Source: Kudoa neothunni
Taxonomy: Eukaryota > Cnidaria
Reading direction: 5' to 3'
Assembly: GCA_964304625.1 (NCBI GenBank)
Contig: OZ199838.1
Coordinates: 14,384,001-14,448,000, forward strand
Length of the DNA: 64,000 nt
Part shown: positions 13,407 through 25,226 of the stretch, piece by piece
Numbering within the stretch: position 1 is the first letter of the stretch
How the letters are laid out: the number at the start of each line of letters is the position of its first letter
Notes under the pieces: generated by a model
Told to the model about the DNA's origin: nothing
What the model saw: only the letters and a program-made list of their open reading frames with translations
Databases searched by the model: none
Program-made: the position numbers and the translations under genes

Positions 13407-13480
13407 CAGCAGTGGTTCTTAGCCTTTCTCGCTTGCGTATCCCAAATGCGTTCAGTGGACTTAACACGGACCCCATTTTG
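13407..13480. mobile_element. Solitary hAT-type terminus
   Basis: CAGTGGTTCTTAGCC followed by a CTTGCGTATCCC-type subterminal stretch resembles the outer end of ZBED/Buster-like hAT elements and the left end of the hAT element at 18460. No partner terminus or transposase was found nearby, so it is a fragment. The rest of 13480-14599 holds no gene but includes the hairpin at 14329-14388. Confidence 0.45.
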
Positions 13481-14328
13481 TTTTTATGCATAATCCGAAT
13501 ATGCATATAAATATTTTAACTAAAAATTATCTATCTAATTTCTCATAATTAATTTAAGTATTTATTATATAAATTAATTGTGTAGTATATTTTTTAAAAT
13601 ATATATTAACAATTTTTAATCACTAAGAATTTAATTATTCTTAATATTAAAAATATTAACAGCGCTGAAATCCTTCTCAGTAATTTTTTTTTAAATTATT
13701 AAACTCCAACAAATTATTGAAAATCATGCATAATACAATAAAATATTTAATAAACTTTATTGAATTAATATGAAAATACATATACAGTTTCAAAAAGAAA
13801 ATCCATTTATAATTTTTTAAGTGAATATGTGTTTATAATGATCGAAATATTTTCGTTTATAAAATCTTTATTTTCGTTAATTATGTTTACTAAAATAAGG
13901 AGTTAACAAAGGAAAAATTATTATACTTGTAGGAGGCAAATTTATTTCAAACGACATATTTCTTTTATAAACAATAAAAATTAAAAGAATATTTAATGAG
14001 ATTTTTGCAGTTGCTTTTTATCAATATGATCATGGAAATTCGATAAAATATTTGAAAGAGAAAAAAATATACAATTTATTTCATGACTTTGTTTTTAAAG
14101 TAACCAACGTGGAGAATTTAGATTCCCCAAAATAGGCTACTGTAAAAGGGAGTAATCATTCCAATTGCATAATTTTCAACAATACTCAATATTTTGGAAA
14201 AAATTACTAGTTTTTGTGAAATAACCTACTAAGAGACTTATTTTTTTTAACTTTTTACAAAATAAATGTTGACACACAGGAAATTTGTAACATATATTAA
14301 ATTGTTATAACAAATAATAACGCAAGGG

Positions 14329-14388
14329 TATATTTAATTATTTTTGGTTCATTATTTCGCTCTTAGGAGTCAAAAATAATTAAATATA
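14329..14388. repeat. Perfect 18-bp inverted repeat with 24-nt loop
   Basis: 14329-14346 (TATATTTAATTATTTTTG) is the exact reverse complement of 14371-14388. The right arm continues into a segment (to about 14440) that recurs at 29534-29597. It is probably the end of a repeat family or the tip of a non-autonomous element. Confidence 0.7.
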
Positions 14389-14599
14389 GTCAAAACTAGT
14401 GTCAATTGAATATTATTTACCGGGCCCAATAACCACTTACTTAAAATAAATCATTAAAATATTATAAATCTTTTCTTAAGATAACCACAACCAAATTCAT
14501 AGATTAACAGCTATGATTAATAGAAAAAATTGATTACGTTGGTTTTAGTTTGGTTAGTAATCGAAAGAAGCTAAATTAAAATAAAGTCAAATTAACATT

Positions 14600-17277
14600 C
14601 TAAACAACTATTACTATTACCCTCAATTCAGATGGTAGCAAACAACTGAAACAAAAAGTGAAGTCAAGTTTATTGCTTTTTCGCAAGCCATTCAACCGCT
14701 GAGAGGACCGTGAAGATTGTGAAGACTGTGAATGTGATATTGGTTTCGCTGTACATTGTAGACTGATGTGTTTGGACAATGTGAGGAATTTAGAGAAATC
14801 ATTTTCCAAATATGATAGAATTATTTTGTTAAAATCAACTGGAATATTGTCACTTGGATTAGGTTGAGTCAGCACAATACTCAAGAGTAATTTAAGTTTT
14901 GCACGAAAAATTAAACCATCTGAAAGTTGGCGTGTTTCATCGATGATCGATTCAAACCCAAACACTTCTTTAATTAGTTGGTGTAATGTTAGTGTCAAAG
15001 GGGATGATATTAGCAGATCGTTGCACGCAACCATTGGTCGGATGTGTTTGGCTATCATCCAACTGTGATTTCATATCATTAAGCGCATCATTCAGCTTTG
15101 AATACACCTCACCCAAAAAACGACATAATGCGGTCATTCGACTCAAAAACATTCGAATTTTCAACATTGGTTTCAATGTCGGCCAAAAACAATCCCAAAA
15201 AAACGGATAAAATCTTCCGATTGTGAAAGCATATGGCAAACAATAGGTAGCAATAAACTAACTTTGTAGACAGTGTATAAACAGTTGAGGAACACCTTTT
15301 TAAAAGAAAACAATTAAATTCAATTATACACAGAGTTACCACAAAAGAAAAAACAACTACCTGTAAAATGTCCGGGTTTATGGGACGTTGTTGCTCATTT
15401 AATAGATTTGATGACGACATAATATTTGTGAGAAAGTACATTAGAAACCAAACAAAATTCAATTCTGTGATGTTGTTGTTAGAAAACAGCTTAATCTTTA
15501 CATTATCAAAAGCTCGACGGTCAGTGTATTTAAGTTGTAGTGAGTAGCTAACATTTTCCACAATCGAAAACACACTTAAGAATATATCTCTCCGATAGGT
15601 GGACATATTATTTGAGAGGTTAGAATACAAATATTTGTTTATTGTAGCAATAACAAGAGAATACAGTTGCTGATCGATCGAAGATTCCTTCCACTAAATA
15701 AGCAACCACACACTAATCTAATGCTACAACTAAATCAACCTACAGTTTCAGATATTCTGCAGAGTATTCTCCAACCATTATCGGTTGATAGATTCGCAGG
15801 CTTCAGCTTGATGGTGGTTTGTAGAAATTGTTGTCAATGGGTGAATATATATACATACGAGAGAAAATCTAATAGAAATTTTTCTCAATTTAGATACAAG
15901 ATCGGGAGATAGAAGTTGTAATAGAAGTACTAACTTTATCATATTGGTTTTACCGACAATAGTTTCTATGGGCGAAAGATCTGGCTCCAGTTTTTCTAAT
16001 ATCAGATCGAAAATTTGGCCCAACTATTCGAATCCAAATAGCAATAGAGAACGAATATATTTATGATTACTTTAATCAAATATGTGTATTCATATATGAA
16101 ATTGTTGGCACTAACAAAAAAATATATTAACAGAAATTAATGATGTAGTGTTTACTTAAAATAATAGCATCCCTCATTAGATGGTGATTTATTCTGGTAA
16201 TATTTGAAGTCATCTGAAAATAAATCTAAGAATAGTTTCATATTTGCACACCATAAATGAGGTAGGCTGTTTAGAAATGTGTTCCAAAACTAAATAAATA
16301 AACAACATAAATTCGTACAGTATAACATCAACTAAATTTACCTTAAATCGATCTTGTCTAAATTTTTTAAATACACCAAGAGGCAATAAAAGCTCATCCA
16401 CCAACGCAGGATACTGTCACACTTCATAATATAATGTAATCGTACAGGAATAATTACTTTAGAAAACAGTTCACAAAATTCCTTAAATCTACACAGACTG
16501 ATAATATCGTCCAAAACTAACGCACCTATTATCGGCTGAGACCTGCAATTTCATTAACAGGAAATTAAACTTTTTCAACAGTTGCTTAGTTGCTATTTAA
16601 TTCGACTATATTAAGTCTTTGCATATCTATATTTAACATACTTGAGTTTAATTTATTTTGTGTGTTATTGAACAATTTTAATGATTGTGAAAACTCATTT
16701 GGTTTCATCACGTCATCAAGGCTATTATTCTCCATAACTGACAGATATCTAAAACAAGGTTAAATCATCACAGAAAAGAAAATTTCACAAATCACTTGAC
16801 ATATGCATTTCTTATGAACACATCAAAGGCATCGATTTGATTTAAATCTATTAATAATGGTTGATCGTTCTGATAAAAGAGTCGTTTCGCAATCGCACAC
16901 CAACCAACTTCGCATTGTTAACCTTTACAAGGGTAATATCAGGGTGATGTTTTTTATAAAAATAAACACAAGTAAATATTAATTAATTAATTCTTCTATA
17001 ATTCGTCAAAATGACTTAATCTGTGGTTATTACAACGTGTTAAATTTACCTTATGGTAACCGCCGTACTCGATATTGACCAATAGATACAATTTATATAG
17101 ATCTATTTTTATAGATCCAATTGTCAAAATTGCATTCGACTCCAAAATCTCGCCAACATGCTCCTCATCCAGTAAAACACTCAATTCTACGCAGAATTTT
17201 TTACGATCCATTATAAGAGCTATTTCAGTCTTATTATCTGATCTTGATTTTTTCTCTACATCAAAATCTATAGACAT
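14600..17277 (-). CDS. ARID-domain protein, probably ARID2/BAF200-like PBAF subunit (at least 12 exons)
   Basis: ARID2 is the DNA-binding, armadillo-repeat subunit of the PBAF SWI/SNF remodeller. Exon 1 (17050-17277) begins the ARID domain: FCVELSVLLDE, then IDLYKLYLLVNIEYGGYHK. Exon 2 (about 16796-16922) completes it with WCAIAKRL. Further exons are at 16642-16748, ~16458-16535, 16342-16413, 16156-16289, 16071-16110, ~15935-16023 and several down to the stop at 14600. They encode leucine-rich helical repeats, for example DDIISLCRFKEFCELF and IFLSVFSIVENVSYSL, in the order expected for the ARID2 armadillo region. I found no RFX-type domain, Gln-rich stretch or C2H2 finger, so the protein is much shorter than human ARID2. 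The ARID reading frame appears to need a one-base shift near 16905-16910. Exon borders in the 3' half are uncertain. Confidence 0.65.
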
Positions 17278-18239
17278 CTACCAATATATTATGCTACGCC
17301 AAACAAGAATTTATTTATGGCGTTAGTGGCTCGGGGCGATTCGGAGGGTGTCGCGCCATTAACTCTATTGGGTCTTACGTGTATGTATAGAGCGATTCAA
17401 AATTGAATACTATTGCTTTATAAGATTCAAAAGATATATGCCGACCAGCCGTTACATTTGAGAATTGGTAGATCATCAAATTTTAAGCTATGAACACATT
17501 GAGAATATATTTCATGTAGCATCTGTTTTAGGATTTTTCGCAGTGAAAAATTTTTACGGATGATCTTAACTACAATAACTATTAATGGACCAATCTTTGC
17601 GGTTGGCGGTAAACCTCTAATACCGACAACTTTTATTCATCCGCAATAAATTCCCGGATGAGATTTGCTGGATCCTCACGATCCAGTGCGATCAATTCTG
17701 AGCTTGAGGATTTTTAAATCACGGAGAACATCTCCTGATGTATTTTATCGATAGAAAATTATTGTTTAGGTTGGATGTTAGTTTTCAATGGAAAGTGCAT
17801 AAGATGCTTCGTTGATCAATCGGAATATTTTTATTGTTAATATTAAGTTAGTTTTGTACTCTAAAATGAATTACCATGAGGTATGATTATTGTGCGCATG
17901 GATATAACGCACTTTTTTAAAATATCATTACAGTCAACAACAGTTATTTGCGCACTTTTTTAAAATATCACCACAATCAACAACAGGTATTGCACATTTT
18001 TTGGAGATTGGCAAAAAGTTACGCAATATCCACCTAACTGCGCGCGTGTAAGATAAAACTCAAGTAATACCTTGAAAACAAACTGATTAAGATTTACTTT
18101 TCGAAAAAAATGTTATAAAATGATAGTTCCTGGTATACTTTACAATTTTAAATATCCTAACCATCACTGGGTAAAAATCATCCAATCCATTCGAGGTTTA
18201 AGTTAAATTAAATTGTTCTTCGTATTTCCGATTTTATAA
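17278..18239. other. Intergenic with a short tandem repeat
   Basis: Upstream flank of the ARID gene. It contains about 2.3 copies of a ~43-base unit at 17908-18000. No gene seen. Confidence 0.6.
17908..18000. repeat. ~43-bp tandem repeat, about 2.3 copies
   Basis: CGCACTTTTTTAAAATATCA followed by an AC(A/C)(A/G)TCAACAACAG segment occurs at 17908-17949 and 17950-17991, and the unit restarts at 17992 with GCACATTTTTT. Confidence 0.75.
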
Positions 18240-18440
18240 GCGACCAGAAAAAATTGGGCAGTCCAAGATTTGTCGTGGAAGTCGACGAAAGTTTTTTGCA
18301 AGGTAAACGCACCAAAAATAAATGTTGAGATTTGGAGCTCTACAGTTGGGAGACTTCCAAAATTAAAAAGAGTTCAAGTTTGGTCAGATGTATTCATATC
18401 TCCAAGTAATTTAGTTTCGATCAACTTTACATCGAAAGTT
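18240..18440 (+). mobile_element. Merlin / ISXO2-like transposase remnant
   Basis: LGSPRFVVEVDESFLQGKR, read near 18255-18310, matches the first catalytic Asp block of IS1595/Merlin DDE transposases (family form GGPGKVVEIDESKFGKRK). The frame then breaks. It lies directly left of the hAT left terminus at 18460. The rest of a Merlin element cannot be followed on either side of the hAT element, so it was either truncated before or unrelated to that insertion. Confidence 0.6.
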
Positions 18441-18459
18441 GATGGTGTAATGTATAAAG

Positions 18460-20728
18460 CAGTGGTTCTTAACCTTTTGGGAGTCGTCGAACCCCCAAAC
18501 ATAAACTTTTTAAATTTTAAATAAAATGAATTATAATTTAATCAATATTTTGCACATCATAAAAATTGCAAAATGTAGAAATCAAATTAATAAAAGCTAA
18601 TTAGTGCGATTCTTGTTCTTGTTTTTTTGCAACCAATTCCGTAATACGAGGAAAAATGTTGGAGAGAGCAATTCGCATATCGCTTTCATAGAAAAGCTTA
18701 TTTCTTAACTTACTTTTTATGGTGACCAATCTTGAAAATGATTGTTCGCAAAGGTAAGTTGTTATGAAAGGAATAAAAACTTCCAAAGCTTTCATCGAAA
18801 TTGTAGGATACTTCTCAATTTGATTTATCCAAAAGATTGATGGTGAAACTTTTTCGAAAAGTTGTTTTTGAGTTTTGTTGTGTCGAGGTTCGATTAGTTC
18901 ATCAAAGTATTTATTATTAGCATCCTCAACTGAATTATCGAAGCTAAATGGCTGCCTCACCCAGTCGAGGAATGAATTTTTAGAAGGGAAATAGCCATCG
19001 AGTGAGTTAGAAAGTTCTTCTAAGTAAGCAGCAATTATTACCTTTAATTCACAAGGTAAAATGATCAATTCGTCGTTATCGCCGCCATTAATATTACAAA
19101 TATCGTCTAAATGTGGAATGTTTGCATAATTGTCGACCATTATTTTAAGTTTGTGTAAAGATAATTTTATTTGGGATGCACTAAGATACTCCTCTGCCTC
19201 AATGAGGTTGACTCCATTTCCTTGTATTTGCAGATTCAAACAATTTATGGAATCAAAAATATTCTTTTGCCATGTATACCAAATGAAGAGTAAATTCCAA
19301 ATTATTGAAACAGTGAGCATGACAATGGCTACACTCCAGAAAAAATATACCTATTTCCTTTCGCAGGGTAAAAACGAGGTTTAATACTTTTTCTCGGGAC
19401 AGTCATCTCACATTTGAATAAAACAAAAATATTTCAAATTCAGAATCCACTTCGTTGCACAAATATTTGAAGATTCGATGATTCAAAGCACTACGCCTCA
19501 CAGAATTTACACAATCGACGACGATTTTCAACACTTCTGCCAGCCTTGGAGGTATATTCTTTGTTGTTAATGCATATCTATGTGAAATGCAATGCTTAAC
19601 AATAATATGAGGTGCATCTGCTTTCACAAGAGTACAAAAACCAGAGTTACGCCCCAGCATAGCTGGGGCACCATCAATGCAAATAGAAGAAGCCATATTC
19701 CATGAAAGTCCATTGTCTTTGAAGAACTCATCGACAACTTTCTTGACATCCATTGCCTTGGTAGTTGTTGTTAAAGGTTTGCAAAAAAGAAAATCATCAA
19801 CTATCACAGCATTTTTCAAATATCTAACAAACAAAAAAGTTGACTTAGGTTTGAGATATCAGTAGTTTCATCGAATTATATACTAAACTTTGCTTTACTT
19901 GAAATTAGACCAGAAATTAATTGATCCAAAATATCTTTACTCATATCATCAATTCTTTTCTTAACGGTATCATTTGACAAAGGAATTCGTGATAATTTTT
20001 TTTGAAATTCTTCCCAATAAAATATATGCCATCTTCAACGCGGTAGGTTCAACGAGCGTTTCACCAATATTATGAGATTTACGTTGTTTGCCAATGAGAT
20101 GTGAAACTTCATATGTTGCTGTTAAGATAGGGTTATCAATATTAACACATCCAAAATTTTGCAACGTAGTTCTTTCATCATATCTTGCTCTTTTTGCTTC
20201 AAGTTCGGAAAGAGTCATATTCCTGTATGCAGAGTCTCCATGGACATTTGTGAAATGCTCCTTTAGTTTCGCCGGTACCAAACTAGAATCATAACTTCCA
20301 GTTGCATATCATGCAAATATGTCGTTGAATACCATTAAGTTACGTAACATAGGTAAACCCGAACTGTACAAAATCATTTGACCACTTTTTTTTGTTAAAT
20401 ATTCAACGAGCCAATATTTGTTTCCAGTAACCCTCATAAAATTAGCAAGCAAATAACACTGCCACGCAATAGACTCTGTAACCCGTTAACGTGGTTGTAC
20501 TAATCAGATAGATCGAAAAGAATTTCAAATGCTCAAATAATAATTGTAATTAAATTATCAGTAATTTTTTAATTGATCACTATTACCTTTTTAATACGGC
20601 TTCTAATTAGGATTATAAATACAACCAATAGAAGGTTTATTTAAAATATGAAAATTAGAAAGAATATTAATCCTAGATTGGATCTAAAATTTGGAATTTT
20701 TTCACCGAACCCAGGTTAAGAACCACTG
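18460..20728 (-). mobile_element. hAT transposon (ZBED5/Buster-like) with terminal inverted repeats and decayed transposase
   Basis: Left terminus CAGTGGTTCTTAACC (18460-18474) and right terminus GGTTAAGAACCACTG (20714-20728) are perfect 15-bp inverted repeats. The minus strand encodes a ZBED5-like transposase in broken pieces. 20281-19970 is the region after the BED finger, with KLKEHF and IGETLVEP. 19834-19403 holds the catalytic part with SICIDGAPAML and VKHCISHRYAL. 19320-18601 holds the C-terminal dimerisation domain with TTYLCEQSFSRLVTIKSKLR. Flanking 8-mers (GTATAAAG and ATCTAGCC) do not match, so no target-site duplication remains. Frame changes between the three blocks make it inactive. 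Confidence 0.85.
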
Positions 20729-22932
20729 ATCTAGCCTAACCTTGACCTTAATTTGTAGAATCAAACCATTTAGACAACTTGATGATAATATCGTAATTCT
20801 GTCAACAAAATTTAAAAAAAATAAATGCAAATCCTACATTCAATTTTGTTATATTCATCGTAAGGTTTAGACGATCTTAAATAAAAACGCGCAGAAAACT
20901 TTCTTGATGAATTATTAATCTTAAGAAAATGTTGCATAACAAATAAATTATTTTCTGTACTCAAGAGAAATAGGAATAAGAGTTAGTAATCAAGACAAAT
21001 TTAATATATATTGATATTCATAAATTTTATAAAATTATTTAATATATTCAATAAAATATAACTAAAAATTTTTATTATAATTATTAACTGGACCTTGTTT
21101 TGATAAGGTTATTAATATTTTATTGGTAAAGCTTTGACTATCTTGATTATTAAATCGTTGTTTTAGATCTATGACCGTGGATAACGCCTGATAATTTCGT
21201 TTTTTAAACAAGTTGTATATGTTGCTCAAATAAATTAGAGCATAATTCATAGAAATAGTCAATTTTTTAAATGTTTTATGATTATTTGTAAGTTTCATTC
21301 TATAATGAGGCTTCATAATTGATTCTTTATTACCCGAAATCTTATTTAAAGAGGATAGAGATTTTAAATTAAAATAATTGAGAATTTTAATTTTTCTGTT
21401 TTTTTGTTCGATATTTTTTCATAATGTGTCATTATATCCACCTTATCTTTCAAAGTACGAAGCTGCTTGGTTCTCTTCAAGTGCGCACAACCCATCATTT
21501 GGGTAACCTTATTCTTAAGTTTAACGCCCGCGAGTTATAAATTTGAGCTAATTCTTATTTACAGCGAATTAAAACAACAACTAATGTTTTAATAATTTAG
21601 TATAATTGTTATACGTTTATTCGATTCATTTTAATTAGTAACAGTACTGTGTGTCGTTCAATCATAGTAGGTGCGCACGAGCCGTCACCTACTGTATATA
21701 AGTAAAATTTTAATATAAATTAAAAAGTAATCAAATTATAAAGAATAGTGTGAATTTAATAATGTAATATTTATTATTTTTCATTGATAACAGTCCATAA
21801 AAATAAATTTTTTTTTCTAGGGATAGTTCTCAATTATAAACTCTTAGAAATTATTATGTTGGTTATTTACTTATATCCCAATTAATGATCACTCTTTAGG
21901 TATAGTTTAGGATATAATTTATCAAATAACACTCAATAATTGCTTCTAATAAGATAACGTTTTCATTAAAAAAATTTGTAATAATATAAATAGTTATATT
22001 ACTTTAATTAAGATAAAATATGGGTGTAAAAAGTATTATGAGTATGGAGAAAATTTCAATATTCTACATGACTGAAGAAGTATTAATAATAACTTATTGT
22101 TAATTTTTCTTCAATAGAATATAATTTTAAAATAAAATAAAGGTTTTTAATGCACGAGTTATATTTGAATTTATATTTTTTCATAATGAAATATAGAAAC
22201 TAGTGTTTTAAATAGAGATTATGGTGTTTACTCTACGGCCATGTACGCAATTAAGAGAAAAACTAATTTTTTAGATATTGAAAACAATTTTGATTTTCTC
22301 CAGATGAGAAGAGAAAAAAAGATTATTTTTGAACCGCTTTCATCGAACAATGATACAAAAAACTCTAAATATGGGAAGCCACACTCTCCACAATAGCTCC
22401 TAAATCGTTGCAAACTTTAATTTTTGTTTTTATTTTAAGATGGCAGAATATAAAATTCAACCAATAGTCGCCGATGTATTGTGAGAATTAGGGCCTGAAT
22501 TGTGGGAATTTGTTTTATACGCACATGCTTTGTATATCAAAAATAAAACGGCTGGGGCACATAAAGATTCAATTATCGATTGAAGTTGTGCGATCCGTTT
22601 CTTAATTACTTTAATAGGCCAACATTAAACTATGGGAGATACTTGACTATAATTCATTAGTTATACATTTACGAAAAGATTAAAGTGAAATTACTATTAG
22701 GACAACCGTTACATATGATCGACTTTATCCTATTATTAATATAAAAATGTTGCATATTTTGCTAACAATTTAATAGATCATCTGTTAATAGTGGTATATT
22801 TTACGCTTTGTAATAATGTTAATTGAGCTTGTTACAATCTTATTTATTCGAGAACTAATGAGTTAATTTTTTTGTGTGCATTTGATAATCCATCTTCGTC
22901 TCAATTCTATTATTCTGATTATATGTCATAAA
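20729..22932. other. Mostly intergenic; possible pogo/Tigger-type remnant and a hairpin
   Basis: On the minus strand about 21520-21360 reads RTKQLRTLKDKVDIMTHYEK, reminiscent of the CENP-B/pogo N-terminal helix-turn-helix. 21316-21062 reads an alanine/leucine C-terminal-like segment with ALSTVIDLKQRF. A catalytic domain between them is absent, so this could be an internally deleted element. At 21666-21695 an 8-bp perfect inverted repeat (AGTAGGTG ... CACCTACT) surrounds a 12-nt GC-rich loop. No other gene seen. Confidence 0.35.
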
Positions 22933-24388
22933 ATGAAATTATTGTTATTAAAGATATTTGTTTTAATCTATTTTCAAAATATTTTGTCAGGCAAATAAAC
23001 ATTTTCGTACTGTTTTGATAACCTGTTAGATCCTATATTACCTTCTTATGAAAGAGATGAGGGAGATTGGCCTGTCGATGGGGAAAGAAATATGAAGAAT
23101 GTCATCGATCGATGGTTCATTGACATACATGATGCTAAATGCAAACCCCTCGAATACCGAGGAATCAAAGGAAACTATAATAATTTCGCCTCAAAAGGAC
23201 TATGTGAACTTCATGGTATTTTTATAAATTAAAGTAAATCTACGACCATTTCTTGAAGGAACGTTGACCAAAAAAGAAAAACTTCAAGGGTGTAAAAAAC
23301 CCCAGCATCCAGGACACTGTGTAAAAAACACATTGACAAAAACACAGTTCTACTTTGATCAAACAACCGCCAGATGTGAAGAGTTTCAATATAATGGATG
23401 CGGGGGAAGCTTCAATCGTTACAACGATAAAAATGAATGCTATTTATATTGCTTAAGTAAAATAAAATACGAGAATTTCTGACAATTTAATTATACTTGT
23501 TAGATAAAAAGAATGGTGGGCTTACAAATGCTGACGAAGTGGAAATGAAAAAAGTTGATAATTATACAGCTTACGAAGTACCGAATTCATTGGACTGTGA
23601 GCTCAGACCTGATGTTAAAGACAAAGACCCAAGCACAGCAATTATAGCTGATATTAAGAAAAACAAGTGTGCTTTTGCAGCAGCCTCGTTAGACTCAAAC
23701 ACAAGAGGCATCTTCAACACGTTTGGTGAATGTGTTAAAACATGTTTTCGTATATTTATTATTTATATCAATATCTTATATATTTCAGCAAAGCCAAGCA
23801 CATCTACTGGCCCGGGTGTAACTCAGTATAACAAGATAGCAGCTGCATGCGAGGGAAACCCATTTCAAGTTCCTATAAATGAACCAGATAACCCTCAAAA
23901 TTCTGTTGTATTCCGATATTACTACGATCCTGATAATAAAGTATGTAAACGCATGGAAACAGGTGCATCAGAATTTGATTCAAAGAAAAATAATTTTCCC
24001 ACTATGGAAATGTGTCATAGCTATTGCGGAGCAGGTAATTATGTTAACTCATGGTAAAAAATGAATTATAACAAAGTTTCATGGCTATATTTTTGTTAAA
24101 AATTATTTTAAATCCGAAATATATTTAGAGGAATATAAAAAAAAAATTGTGATCGAAGAAACTTGTGTTCAAGACAAAAAGGGTGCTACGACAAGCGGCC
24201 AAAACATATTTAAAGTCAAAAGATACTATTTTAACCATTCTAAAAATGAATGTCAAGCATTTTATTACAAGGGATATGATGGGAACTCCAACAATTTTAA
24301 AACAGGGGACGAATGCAAGGCGATCTGCGATGGTCATTATCACGAAGAAGTTGAAGCTAGTATTATTGATACTCTTGAAACTGAATAA
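22933..24388 (+). CDS. Secreted protein with five Kunitz-type domains, four of them degenerate (6 exons, 397 aa)
   Basis: Exons 22933-22990, 23030-23215, 23259-23456, 23504-23749, 23789-24034 and 24129-24388; phases close and the total is 1194 nt. Exon 1 is a signal peptide (MKLLLLKIFVLIYFQNILSG). Each following exon encodes one Kunitz domain, and every intron is phase 1, the usual arrangement for shuffled extracellular modules. Domain 2 (exon 3) has all six cysteines, with the YFDQ, CEEFQYNGCGG and NECYLYC blocks. The predicted P1 residue after the second Cys is Val, so a trypsin-type target is unlikely. The other four keep the C30/C51-type core but lack the C14-C38 pair; GCGG is replaced, for example, by GIKG or GYDG. 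Intron 1 seems to use a GC donor. AATAAA is at 24433-24438. Probably a secreted effector or inhibitor; target unknown. Confidence 0.87.
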
Positions 24389-25226
24389 TTACCATTCATA
24401 CCGCATTATCGTATTAAAATCATTGTAAGATTAATAAATAAAATTTCTACACCTTGGTTTCCTATATAGAAATTATCACGTAAATTTTTTGAACATGAAT
24501 AGACTTCAAACAAATTATTTAGCAGATTTGTAATGTTACATGTGTGTTTTTTACGTTTAAAAATGCGTTCACATAACCCATTTTTAACTTTCTCTCTAAG
24601 TATCAATATAATATCAACTGGTCGGTTTTTGAAGCACTAATTTTTAGGGAAAAATTAAAATAATAAGAAATTGCGGCTTCTTTTGCTGTAATGTTACTTA
24701 CTTACATTCTTTTCTGCTGCTTAATAATTTGCAACGCTATGTTAATCATCATCACGAATAAAAACACTAGAAATACACAAGGTAAAATATAATAAATTAA
24801 CTAATAATTGTTAGTTATTTGTGTAAAAATAGAGATAAATATAAGTTCGAAAACTTCCGTGGTTTAAGACAATCCAAACAGAAATCGACTACTTTATGAC
24901 AATAAACTACAAGATTAGTGGTTCTCAAAATTTTTTTGCAATGGAATCCTTTTACATTATTTGTAATATAATGGAACTCTTATATTAATTGAACAATTAG
25001 GGTTTCTCCAACAAACCTCAACGGATTAATACTTATTATAATAACAATATATTTTATTTTTAACGCACTCATAGAAATCGGAATAGAAAATAGTAAATAT
25101 ATATTTAAATAATTGAGTGAAATAAAAGTGAAACCATCTGCACTGAATTTGATCAGGGAAAGTTAAACTTAACGAATGATTTCAATGAAACCTACGGACG
25201 CAGTATTTCCATTATAACTCTTCAAT
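24389..25226. other. Intergenic with an isolated hAT-like terminus
   Basis: 3' flank of the Kunitz gene. At about 24915 AGTGGTTCTCAAA followed by a T-rich stretch resembles a hAT terminus, without a partner. No gene seen. Confidence 0.5.

Noticed and set aside
15109-16023. Several separate small proteins on the minus strand
   Set aside because: They are exons, and read-through into introns, of the ARID2-like gene.
18240-18524. An intact 84-residue gene
   Set aside because: It reads out of frame across a Merlin fragment and into the hAT terminus.
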